This document shows positions 11,207 to 20,894 of a stretch of 64,000 nucleotides of DNA, piece after piece. Positions within the stretch are counted from its first letter, which is position 1. The number at the start of each line of letters is the position of its first letter. Made by a program: the position numbers and the translations under genes. The notes beneath the pieces are model-generated. The model was given only the letters and a program-made list of their open reading frames with translations, did no database searches and had not been told where the DNA came from. Source of the stretch: Cherax quadricarinatus (Eukaryota; Arthropoda; Malacostraca; Decapoda; Parastacidae); assembly GCF_038502225.1 (NCBI RefSeq), contig NC_091300.1, forward strand, positions 46,016,788-46,080,787, given 5' to 3'.

Positions 11207-11369
11207 ATATGTCATATTATCCAGATATATGCCCGGTGGCCTGGTGGCTAAAGCTCCCGCTTCACACGGAGGGCCCGGGTTCGATTTCCGGTGGGTGGAA
11301 ACATTTCGACACGTTTCTTTACACCTGTAAAGTAAAAGGACACAAGTGCAACTAATGTGACATTTATTG

Positions 11370-11406
11370 TGGCAACGTTTCGCTCTCCAGGAGCTTTATC
11401 AAGCCA
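11370..11406 (-). ncRNA. Hammerhead-ribozyme-like motif (H1 left arm)
   Basis: On the minus strand the order is stem I UGGC, core UUGAUAA, A, stem II GCUC-CUGGA-GAGC, GAAA, CGUU, stem I' GCCA. This is the type I hammerhead layout with minimal stem III. The core differs from canonical CUGANGA at positions 3 and 8 (C to U and G to A), which would keep the 3-8 pair. Activity is unknown. Confidence 0.55.
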
Positions 11407-11942
11407 TTACAAACAATACATGGACACAGAGGGTATATATAGGATCAGAGTGAGGTGAATACTAGTGAGGTACCATTTCGATGTTCACTAGTGGTAGTAG
11501 TAGTAGTAGTAGTGGTAGTTACAAAAGTAATACAATATGGTAGAGCAATTAATTCGTACATGAGTAAAAGGATATAAAAGCTATTACTTGGGTAACATAA
11601 AAATAGGTTGGACAAATATAGACTGGAATGAGGCAGCTTGTTTCAGTGTTCACTCTCTGTGCTTTGTGTAGTATATACCTGTTATACTACACAAAGCACA
11701 GAGAGTGAACACTGAAACAAGCTGCCTCATTCCAGTCTATATTTGTCCAACCTATTTTTATGTTACCCAAGTAATAGCTTTTATATCCTTTTATTCATGT
11801 ACGAATTAATTGCTCTACCATATTGTATTACTTTTGTAACTACCACTACTACTACCACTAGTGAACATCGAAATGGTACCTCACTAGTATTCACCTCACT
11901 CTGATCCTATATATACCCTCTGTGTCCATGTATTGTTTGTAA

Positions 11943-11979
11943 TGGCTTGATAAAGCTCCTGGAGAGCGAAACGTTGCCA
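11943..11979 (+). ncRNA. Hammerhead-ribozyme-like motif (H1 right arm)
   Basis: This is the same fold as in the left arm, on the + strand and identical over its length. Stem I UGGC (11943-11946) pairs with GCCA (11976-11979). Stem II GCUC pairs with GAGC around loop CUGGA, and GAAA is at 11968-11971. The expected cleavage point is after U11975. Confidence 0.55.
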
Positions 11980-12395
11980 CAATAAATGTCACATTAGTTG
12001 CACTTGTGTCCTTTTACTTTACATATTGTCGGTAATTCTACCAACTTTATTACATTCTTTACACCTGTTGTCCTGTTCACCTAGCAGCAAATAGGTACCT
12101 GGGTGTTAGTCGACTGGTGTGGGTCGCATCCTGGGGGACAAGATTAAGGACCCCAATGGAAATAAGTTAGACAGTCCTCGATGACGCACTGACTTTCTTG
12201 GGTTATCCTGGGTGGCTAACCCTCCAGGGTTAAAAATCCGAACGAAATCTTATTTTATCTTATCTTATCACAAGTCTGGGTTAAGTAATATGTTAGGGAC
12301 AACAGTCTTACCAAACATTATAATACTTTACTGACATTAAAGAGGTAGAATTACTACTGCTAACATTTGTAACAATTTAAGATTAAAACTTTTCA

Positions 12396-12455
12396 CAGAC
12401 CGGGCCGCGGGGGCGTTGACCCCCGAAACTCTCTCCAGGTAAACTCCAGGTAATA
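12396..12455 (+). mobile_element. LINE C 3' terminal fragment
   Basis: The sequence around GGCCGCGGGGGCGTTGACCC and CCAGGTAAACTCCAGGTAA matches the 3' end of LINE C1 at 222-275 in reverse complement. Only about 60 bp are present. Confidence 0.7.
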
Positions 12456-12658
12456 CAGTGGACCCCCGGTTAACGAACTTTTTTCATTCCAGTAGCATGT
12501 TCAGGTGCCAGTACTGACCGAATTTTTTCCCATAAGGAATATTGTGAAGTAGATTAGTCCATTTCAGACCCCCAAACATACATGTACAAACGCACTTACA
12601 TAAATACACTTACATAATTGGTCGCATTTGGAGGTGATCGTTAAGTGGGGGTCCACTG
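12456..12658. mobile_element. MITE S1 (203 bp, TA target duplication)
   Basis: Terminal inverted repeats CAGTGGACCCCCGGTTAACG and the GGGGGTCCACTG end are flanked by TA. Copies of matching size lie at 53836-54039, 55298-55500 and 59849-60051. There is no ORF. The termini resemble those of the Tigger elements here, so a Tigger transposase probably mobilised it. Confidence 0.9.
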
Positions 12659-13170
12659 TATATGTGGAATCTTTCCGCTAAGCTCATTTCATCTATCAGT
12701 TTAATGTAATATATTTCTTGTGAAAAAATTCATCTTCACACATTTTTTGACTATTGGGTTATTGTGTTAAATCTTTGTAAATGACATCCCCCACTCGTCT
12801 ATTTGCAGAGTAAAAACATTAACTACATTAAATCTCGGATATCTTGGAGTAGATGTACCCTTCAATAAATTCACACCACAACTAAATAAGAGTTCAGAGA
12901 TAGGCTAACTGCTCTCATACCTGTTGCTGGATACAACCCCAACTGTGATGCTAATGTGAGAATAGTGAGTGATGTACATAGTCTAAATTAAATACCTAAT
13001 TGATAATTAATTATTCTGCATGGATGTTAATATTAGCTAAGGATAATTCCCTCTGGCCGTTTGGTTAATGCAAAATGAAGCCCTTGGAATTATTCTTGGT
13101 TGTCCTAAATCTACCAAGGTTCTTAATATGAAGGAGGAGCTTGGTCTTTTTAGCATAGACAGCCGGTGTG
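12659..13170 (+). pseudogene. Degenerate LINE reverse transcriptase fragment
   Basis: Translation in broken frames gives YLGVDVPFN near 12838 and EALGIILGCPKSTKVLNMKE near 13075-13140. The latter is the post-palm block of Jockey/I-group ORF2. Many stops show that it is old. Confidence 0.5.
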
Positions 13171-13626
13171 GTAGTTTTTTTTTTTTATTGAGTGATTTAT
13201 TGCATGGCTGAATTTCAGGATTTTGTATGTGTGTGTGCGTGTGTGCATGTGCGTGTGTTCATGTGCGTGTGCGTGCGTGTGCATGTGCGTGCGCAGATTG
13301 AGGGAAAAATATAGGTGGTATGCTATAGCAGTCTGCTGGCACATAGCTACCTGTACTTGTTCGGCCACCTGCTTGCTGGATAGCTACTCCCTTGTGCATT
13401 TTGTATGTGCTGCATATGTTTTTTTTTTTTCTAACAGCAGCTTTTGACGTACCAATTTTTTTTTTATTAGAGGTCTGCCAAAGCCTTGGTGAAATTCAAC
13501 CCTTCAATAGTGGTATTCTTGGAAAGGAAGCTTCTAGTAGGTATAGCAAGATTTTTCATTTTTCTTCCACATTGAAAAAGCAAATTTTATTTATGAATCA
13601 AGCAAGACTGAATTGAGTGGATTCTG
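13171..13626. repeat. No gene; GT-rich microsatellite
   Basis: Imperfect GTGTGTGCGTGT/GCATGTGC runs occupy about 13223-13295, followed by T-rich sequence. Nothing coding is supported. Confidence 0.6.
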
Positions 13627-13748
13627 TTAACCCTTTCAGGATACGTGCGGTAGTTCTACGGCCTTGAGTTGATGGTCCAAACCGTAGATCTACACCATGA
13701 GCTCAGCTCACTCTGATAAACTGTGAGTGGTAAATTTGGGCCTAGATG

Positions 13749-14652
13749 TGAGACTGATGCAGTGGTTGGAGAAGTGGCAGATGCAGTTTAATATAGACAA
13801 ATGCAAGGTTCTAAATGTTGGACAGGAAAATCCCATTCCACATATAATCTAAATGATGTAGATCTTAATATTACGGGTTGCGAAAGGGATTTAGTAGCTG
13901 TGGTTAGTAGTAATCTAAAACCAAGACAACAGTGCAGTAGTGTTCACAATAAAGCTAACAGAATCCTTGGCTTCTTAGCAAGAAGTATAAATAATAGGAG
14001 TCCTCAGGTTGTTCTTCAACTCTGTATATCTTTGGTTAGGCCTCATTTAGATTATGCTGCACAGTTTTGGTCACCGTATTACAGAATGGATATAAATGCA
14101 CTGGAAAACGTACAAAGGAGGATGACAAAGTTGATCCCATGTATCAGAAACCTTCCCTATGAGGATAGACTGAGGGCCCTGAACCTGCACTCTCTAGGAA
14201 GGCGTAGAATTAGGGGGGATATGATTGCGGTATTTAAACAGAAAACGGGAATTAATAAAGGGGATGTAAATAATGCGCTAAAAATATCTAACATAGACAG
14301 AACTTGCAGCAGTGGCTTTAAATTGGAAAAATTCAGATTCAGGAAGGATATAGGAAAGCACTGGTTTAGTAATAGAGTTGTGGTTGAGTGGAACAAACTC
14401 CCGAGTACCGTCATAGATGCTAAGACATTGTGTAATTTTAAAAATAGGTTGGATAAATACACGAGTGGGTGTGGGTGGGTGCGAGTTGGACCTGACTAGC
14501 TTGTGCTACTAGGTCAGATGCACTGCTCCTCCCTTAAGTGACATGTCTGACCTCACTAGGTCAAGGCATTGGCTTAAGCCGGTGGGAGAACTGGAGCTGC
14601 CTCACATAGGCTAGTAGACCTGTTGAAGTGTTCCTTCTTTCTTATGTTCTTA
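13749..14652 (+). mobile_element. CR1-like LINE (family F), 5'-truncated
   Basis: This is a 3' LINE fragment inside B3. It ends in a TTCTTTCTTATGTTCTTATG tail. The B3 sequence resumes at TGTGCACCACATAAAAC, as in the uninterrupted B1 near 50158. Confidence 0.75.
13801..14499 (+). pseudogene. LINE F ORF2 C-terminal part
   Basis: A 232-codon open frame encodes the C-terminal region after the RT palm. It carries LVRPHLDYAAQFWSPYYRMD, LENVQRRMTKLI and the final block EWNKLPSTVIDAKTLCNFKN, typical of CR1-group LINEs. The upstream WQMQFNIDKCKVLNVG (13768-13815) is in another frame, so a frameshift lies near 13815. The catalytic palm is not present. Confidence 0.75.
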
Positions 14653-15677
14653 TGTGTGCACCACATAAAACAAATCCTGCAGCACACAGTGCATAATGAG
14701 AGAAAAAAACTGAGACCGTAATTTTTTATTAAAACAGTGAATTTGCAGTGTTTTTCATATGTTTTTTATAGTTGTATTTGTGATTTATATTTATAGTTGT
14801 ATTTGTCATTTGATAGAAAGGAAGATATATTACAGAAATAGAGATGATTTTGATTGGTTTTAGTACTGGGATTTGGCTTGAAACCGAGCTCAAAGTAGCG
14901 GAAATGTTAAATTTTTGCCGATGTAAACAAATGACCTCACACGACTAATACACGCCAGCTGGTGGGTCTAATATACTTTCACAAATATGGTGATATTATT
15001 TATACAATTATTACAGTATTGCATAAGAGTAAATCTTCTATTGTTTGGTTTGAATAAAAACTCTGTGAATGAAAAATCAAAATGGAATTAATTTGTAAAG
15101 CCTGAAAACATAACTAATGAACAGAGGAAATGTTAGTTTAGTGCTGGGAATGCCTGCATTGTTTATTGTGAAACCTATTTTGAAATTGGAATATTTTGAA
15201 CTTTGCGTTAAATTGGCCAAATTACCAATTTCCGATCATTTTATTTTGTAGTTGAAATGGTTGACTTGGCGATTTCTTGTGCTCAGTCAATAGAATAGAA
15301 GTAATACTTGTGAAATAGCTAAGAATTTGGTCAACTGGAATAATGTAATTGGCCTAAAATGGGAGTCAAAGCCGGCAAAAACACTGATGCGTAAATATCG
15401 CTGACACGTCAAAATTTGTGAGAGCATAATTTCATAAATTTTCCATCAAATTGCGTACTTTTTGTCTTATTACCTTCAGAAAAAGATTCTCTACCATTTC
15501 ATAAGAAAAAATAAAATTTTTTAAAATTCTTGGACCCTGTTGCACACTTTGAAATTTGTCCTCTGGACCCGGAAAGGGCTAAAAGGTAAAGATATTATGG
15601 TGTTGAAGTTAGCGAGAAATGATCACTTGTTGGCAACATTGATGTAAGTGCATCAGTGATATTTTCGTTTTACAGTA

Positions 15678-15815
15678 TACAGTGGAACCTCTGTTGTTGA
15701 ACTTTAATTTGTTCCAGATGTCATTTCGACAACCAAAATGGACGACACCCAAAACAATTTTTCCCATAAAGAATAATGTAAATAGAATTAATCCATTCCA
15801 GACCCCAAATGACAA
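15678..15815. mobile_element. Tigger-like transposon end fragment
   Basis: It starts TA|CAGTGGAACCTCTGTTG and contains the AATTAATCCATTCCAGACCC segment typical of Tigger-type ends in this window, then is cut by Tigger T1. A possible opposite end is GTTCCACTGTA near 26025. The pairing is uncertain. Confidence 0.45.
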
Positions 15816-15817
15816 TA

Positions 15818-18123
15818 CAGTGGTACCTCGTTTATCATAATTAATCCGTTCCTGGAAGTGCTACTATTATCGAAATTTACGATTTTCGAATCAATTTTCC
15901 TCATAAGAAATAATGTAAATACAATTAATCCGTTCCTGACACCCAGAAGTACTAAAACAAAAAATTTTTTTAAATGAAATATAGATATAGTATATAAACA
16001 ATACAATGGGACATGATGAATGAAACATTAACAGCATAACACTTACCTTTATTGGCAATTCTTCTTAGTGTATGGAAGACTGGAGGAGGAGATAGATTGG
16101 ATTATTTACAGTTTAGAAGGGGAATCCCCTTCCATCAACACTTCAGGTACCAATTGCTTTTCTGGGGTTACTTCTCTTCTCTGTTTCTTAATGCCACTAG
16201 GACCAGCTTGAGTCACTGGAGTCCTGTCTCACAAAATAACTGTCCAGAGAGCTCTGTTTCTGGCGTCTCTATAACACTTCCCTAAAATGGGCCAAGACTT
16301 TGTCACTGTACATGTTGCCAACATGGCTTGCAACAGCCTTGTCAGGGTGATGTTTCTTCATAAATCTTTCCATCTTTCCCCACATTTCAAAAATCTCCTT
16401 AATTTCTGAAGAAGGCAACTTCTTCCATCTTTCTTCCTCCTCTGCAGCTGTGATCTGTTGCTCTTTCTGTTGAAGCTCTTGCAGCTCCTCAGTGGTGAGC
16501 TCTTCATTGTGGTCTTCCACCAACTTTTCCACATCCTCCAGACTCGCATCCAACCCCATGGAACTCCCCAGTGCCACAATAGATTTCACAACTGACATAG
16601 GCTCCTCAGGGTCAGCCCCAAACCCTTCAAAATCCCTCTTGTGGACACAATCTGGCTACAATTTTCTCCAAGCAGAGTTTAAAGTCCTGGTAGTCACTCC
16701 CTCCCAAGCCTTACCTACAAGACTTATGCAATGGAGGATGCTGAAGTGTTCTCTCCAAAAATCTCTTAGGGTCAAGTGAGTGTCTGAGGTCACATTCAAG
16801 CACCTTTGAAGCATTGGTGTAGTTTTTTAAAGTTTGCAATGACCTTCTGGTCCATGGGCTGGAGGAGAGGAGTGGTATTAGGTCATCCAAGTTTGGAGGA
16901 TGAGCAGGTGCATTGTCCATTACTAGGAGGCAGTTGAGATCCAATTTCTTCTCCAGGAGGTAATTCTTCACACTAGGGCCAAACACTTCATTGAACCACT
17001 CGACGAAAATTTCCCTCGTGACCCATGCCTTACTATTAGATTTCCAAAACACACACACTTTACTCTTCATAACATTGGTTTTCCTGAACACTGGGATTTT
17101 CAGAATGGTGCACTAGTAACGGCTTCACTTTGAAATCCCCACTAGCATTAGCACTGAACATGAGTGTCAGCCTTTCTTTCATAGGCTTGTGTCCTGGCAG
17201 TGCCTTTTCCTCCTGAGTAATGTAGGTCCTCTTCAGCATTTTCTTCCAAAAGAGGCCTGTTTCGTCACAATTGAACACTTGTTCAGGTTTCAGTCCTTCA
17301 GCCTCTATGTACTCCTTGAATTCATGCACATAGTTTTCAGCCGCTTTGTGGTCCGAACTGGCAGCCTCACTGTGCCTTACCACACTGTGTATGCCAGTAC
17401 GGTTCTTAAATCTCTGAAACCAACCTTTGCTGGCCTTAAGTTCACTCACATCACCACTAGTTGCAGGCAATTTCTTTACCAGATCGTCGTGCAATTGCCT
17501 AGCCTTTTCACAAATAATCGACGTCATAAGATTATCTCCTGCTAATTGTTTCTCGTTTATCTCCTGCTAATTGTTTCTCGTTTATCCACACCAATAATAA
17601 CTTCTCAACCTCTTTGAGTACTGGTGATCTCATTTTTGTCAGCATATTTACCCCCTTTGCAACAACAGCGTCCTTGATTTCCTTTTTCTTGGCCACGATG
17701 GAAGCTATGGTTGTATGGGGTTTGTTATACATCCTGGCCAGTTCGGCCATACGTACACCACTTTCATATTGTTCAATGATGTTTTTCTTAAATTCAATCG
17801 TATTTCTCACCTTTACCAAAGGATTGGCACTAGAAGCTTTCTTTGGAGCCATGGTAGCTTATTTAGTAGTTGCAAGCACTGAAATGAATAGAATATTATG
17901 AAATATTTTGTACGAGCAAGTGAGGGGACTGTCGCTCACTGGTAAACAATGCCACACTGGCTGGGAAGGGAGGCCGGGGCGGCTCAGAGCGTGAGTACGC
18001 GTCCCGGACGAATGACTATTCGCGTGTCAATCTACGATTAGTGAGCCAATGTTTTGACGAAAATATCATTACGATTTCCGAAAATTACGACTATTGAGCC
18101 CTACGATTATCAAGGGACCACTG
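15818..18123 (-). mobile_element. Tigger/pogo-type transposon T1
   Basis: Inverted ends CAGTGGTACCTCGTTTATC and GATTATCAAGGGACCACTG are flanked by TA (15816-15817 and 18124-18125). The length is 2306 bp. It encodes a broken transposase on the minus strand. Reading outward, the ends carry the phrase AATTAATCCGTTCCTG shared with T2 and T4. Confidence 0.9.
16269..17852 (-). pseudogene. Tigger transposase pseudogene (T1)
   Basis: The start ATG at 17852 (MAPKKASS) begins a CENP-B-type helix-turn-helix (EFKKNIIEQYESG...ELARMYNKP). Then follow a second DNA-binding segment (SKGWFQRFKNRTGI), the first catalytic aspartate block NCDETGLFWKKM, and the second, LLVMDNAPAHPP. The third block (QPMDQ-type) is damaged. 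Frames break near 17530, 17060-17090, 16850 and 16600. The acidic C-terminal tail with LTTEELQELQQ is present. The family is DDE transposases of the pogo/Tigger group, related to host JRK/CENP-B-like proteins. Confidence 0.85.
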
Positions 18124-18125
18124 TA

Positions 18126-18259
18126 TAATAATTTCTTAATAATAATGTTCTAAGTACATAAAACAATGTACAGGTCCTCCATCACAAATCCAGCATCATT
18201 GGGACCTGTAGTGTGCCGGATTACTGAGTTTGCTGGATTACAGAGTGGTTAGGTTAGAA
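18126..18259. repeat. Transposon-like spacer between T1 and T2
   Basis: AT-rich sequence followed by a fragment with TGTGCCGGATTACTGAGTTT, which resembles a Tigger-type MITE end. There is no ORF. Confidence 0.3.
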
Positions 18260-19052
18260 TACAGTGGTCCCTCAATAATCGTCCGGCCTGAAAGTCGTCC
18301 ATTTCGGAAATACATGTAGTCCTGTTTTTTCGTCAAAATATTGCTCGCAAATGGTCCGGTAACTCGCTAATAGTCCTTCATCCCGGACGCGTACTCATGG
18401 TCTGAGCTGCCTCGGCCTTTCCTTCCCAGCCAGTGTGCCATTGTTTACCAGTGAGCGACTGTCCCCTCACGTGCTCCAGCGAAATATTTCATAATATCCA
18501 ATTTATTTTAGTGCCTGCAAGTTATTTAAGTGCTAAATAAGCTACCATGGCTCCAAAGAAAGCTCCTGGTGCCAAGCCTTTGGTAAAGAAGGTGAGAAAT
18601 GCGATTGAATTTAAGAAAAACATCATTGAACAATATGATAGTGGCGTATGTGTGGGCGAACTGGCCAGGATGTATAACAAATCCCGTACAACCATATCTT
18701 CCATCATAGCCAAGAAAAAGAAAATCAAGGATGCTGTTGTTGCAAAGGGGGTAAATATGCTGACAAAAATGAGATCACCAGTACTCGAAGATGTTGAGAA
18801 GTTATTACTGTATTGGTGTGGATAAATGAGAAACAATTAGCAGGAGATAGTCTTATGACGTCGCTTATTTGTGAAAAGGCTAGGCACTTGCATGACGATT
18901 TGGTAAAGAAATTGCCTGCAACTAGTGGTAATGTGAGTGAATTTAAGGCCAGCAAAGGCTGGTTTGAGAGATTTAAGAAGTGTACTGGCATATACAGTGT
19001 GGTTAGGCATGGTGAGGCTGCCAGTTCGGACCACAAGGCGGCTGAAAAATAT

Positions 19053-20894
19053 TTTTATTTTTTATTATCACACTGGCCGATTCCCACCAAGGCAGGGTGG
19101 CCCGAAAAAGAAAAACTTTCACCATCATTCACTCCATCACTGTTTTGCCAGAAGGGTGCTTTACACTACAGTTTTTAAACTGCAACATTAACACCCCTCC
19201 TTCAGAGTGCAGGCACTGTACTTCCCATCTCCAGGACTCAAGTCCGGCCTGCCGGTTTCCCTGAACCCCTTCATAAATGTTACTTTGCTCACACTCCAAC
19301 AGCACGTCAAGTATTAAAAACCATTTGTCTCCATTCACTCCTATCAAACACGCTCATGCATACCTGCTGGAAGTCCAAGCCCCTCGCACACAAAACCTCC
19401 TTTACCCCCTCTCTCCAACCTTTCCTAGGCCGACCCCTACCCCGCCTTCCTTCCACTACAGACTGATACACTCTTGAAGTCATTCTGTTTCGCTCCATTC
19501 TCTCTACATGTCCGAACCACCTCAACAACCCTTCCTCAGCCCTCTGGACAACAGTTTTGGTAATCCCGCACCTCCTCCTAACTTCCAAACTACGAATTCT
19601 CTGCATTATATTCACACCACACATTGCCCTCAGACATGACATCTCCACTGCCTCCAGCCTTCTCCTCGCTGCAACATTCATCACCCATGCTTCACACCCA
19701 TATAAGAGCGTTGGTAAAACTATACTCTCATACATTCCCCTCTTTGCCTCCAAGGACAAAGTTCTTTGTCTCCACAGACTCCTAAGTGCACCACTCACTC
19801 TTTTTCCCTCATCAATTCTATGATTCACCTCATCTTTCATAGACCCATCCGCTGACACGTCCACTCCCAAATATCTGAATACATTTACCTCCTCCATACT
19901 CTCTCCCTCCAATCTGATATTCAATCTTTCATCACCTAATCTTTTTGTTATCCTCATAACCTTACTCTTTCCTGTATTCACCTTTAATTTTCTTCTTTTG
20001 CACACCCTACCAAATTCATCCACCAATCTCTGCAACTTCTCTTCAGAATCTCCCAAGAGCACAGTGTCATCAGCAAAGAGCAGCTGTGACAACTCCCACT
20101 TTGTGTGTGATTCTTTATCTTTTAACTCCACGCCTCTTGTCAAGACCCTCGCATTTACTTCTCTTACAACCCCATCTATAAATATATTAAACAACCACGG
20201 TGACATAACACATCCTTGTCTAAGGCCTACTTTTACTGGGAAATAATTTCCCTCTTTCCTACATACTCTAACTTGAGCCTCATTATCCTCGTAAAAACTC
20301 TTCACTGCTTTCAGTAACCTACCTCCTACACCATACACTTGCAACATCTGCCACATTGCCCCCCTATCCACCCTGTCATACGCCTTTTCCAAATCCATTA
20401 ATGCCACAAAGACCTCTTTAGCCTTATCTAAATACTGTTCACTTATATGTTTCACTGTAAACACCTGGTCCACACACCCCCTACCTTTCCTAAAGCCTCC
20501 TTGTTCATCTGCTATCCTATTCTCCGTCTTACTCTTAATTCTTTCAATAATAACTCTACCATACACTTTACCAGGTATACTCAGCAGACTTATCCCCCTA
20601 TAATTTTTGCACTCTCTTTTATCCCCTTTGCCTTTATACAAAGGAACTATGCATGCTCTCTGCCAATCCCTAGGTACCTTACCCTCTTCCATACATTTAT
20701 TAAATAATTGCACCAACCACTCCAAAACTATATCCCCACCTGCTTTTAACATTTCTATCTTTATCCCATCAATCCCGGCTGCCTTACCCCCTTTCATTTT
20801 ACCTACTGCCTCACGAACTTCCCCCACACTCACAACTGGCTCTTCTTCACTCCTACAAGATGTTATTCCTCCTTGCCCTATACACGAAATCACA
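19053..20894 (-). mobile_element. RTE-like LINE, 5'-truncated copy R2
   Basis: It is flanked by the 12-bp direct repeat GCTGAAAAATAT (19041-19052 and 20895-20906), which is the target-site duplication inside the T2 transposase gene. The 3' end (left side) has the family terminus and an ATAATAAAAAATAAAA-type tail. The 5' end is truncated before the RT palm. Confidence 0.95.
19307..20894 (-). CDS. RTE reverse transcriptase ORF, 5'-truncated but open
   Basis: The frame is open across the whole RTE insert and about 70 bp into the Tigger, where an ATG happens to lie (20965). It covers the full RT palm: KMKGGKAAGIDGIKIEML, NYRGISLLSIPGKVYGRVI, motif A ALMDLEKAYDRVDRGAMW, motif B VGLRQGCVMSPWLFNIFIDG, and motif C LLFADDTVLLGDSEEKL. 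The YGCEAW thumb block and the basic GRGRPRKGWREG tail follow. All catalytic aspartates are present. The N-terminal endonuclease is missing through 5' truncation, so it cannot be autonomous. The lack of stops over 528 codons shows recent insertion. Confidence 0.88.

Larger units (their letters stand above)
11329..12055. mobile_element. Palindromic retroelement H1 (Penelope-like terminal repeat dimer)
   Basis: The left arm 11329-11675 and right arm 11683-12021 are inverted copies with very few differences, mainly in an AGT microsatellite. They are separated by a 7-base loop, and a 34-base unpaired tail follows. The unit is flanked by a 13-bp target duplication inside a SINE. Each arm carries a hammerhead-ribozyme-like fold. 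No protein is encoded. Penelope-like elements are known for hammerhead motifs and inverted terminal-repeat arrangements, hence the assignment. No Penelope RT is present in the window to confirm it. Confidence 0.65.
11231..12280 (+). mobile_element. tRNA-derived SINE, split by palindrome H1
   Basis: The 5' head is tRNA-like, with an A-box-like TGGCCTGGTGG and a B-box-like GGTTCGATTTC (11231-11300). The body resumes at 12069 with TAGCAGCAAATAGGTACCTG, then CTTTCTTGGGTTATCCTGGG, and ends in TTATC repeats. The 13-bp sequence TCTTTACACCTGT is present on both sides of the inserted H1 (11316-11328 and 12056-12068), so H1 landed inside this SINE. Confidence 0.85.
13631..15578. mobile_element. piggyBac-like non-autonomous element B3, split by LINE F
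   Basis: It begins TTAA|CCCTTTCAGG (TTAA at 13627-13630) and ends GGACCCGGAAAGGG|CTAA near 15578, where the right TTAA has one change. Internal sequence matches B1 at 50017-52660 (for example CACGCCAGCTGGTGGGTCTA). A TTAA target and CCC-starting ends are the piggyBac pattern. It has no transposase, and a LINE is inserted at about 13749-14652. Confidence 0.7.
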
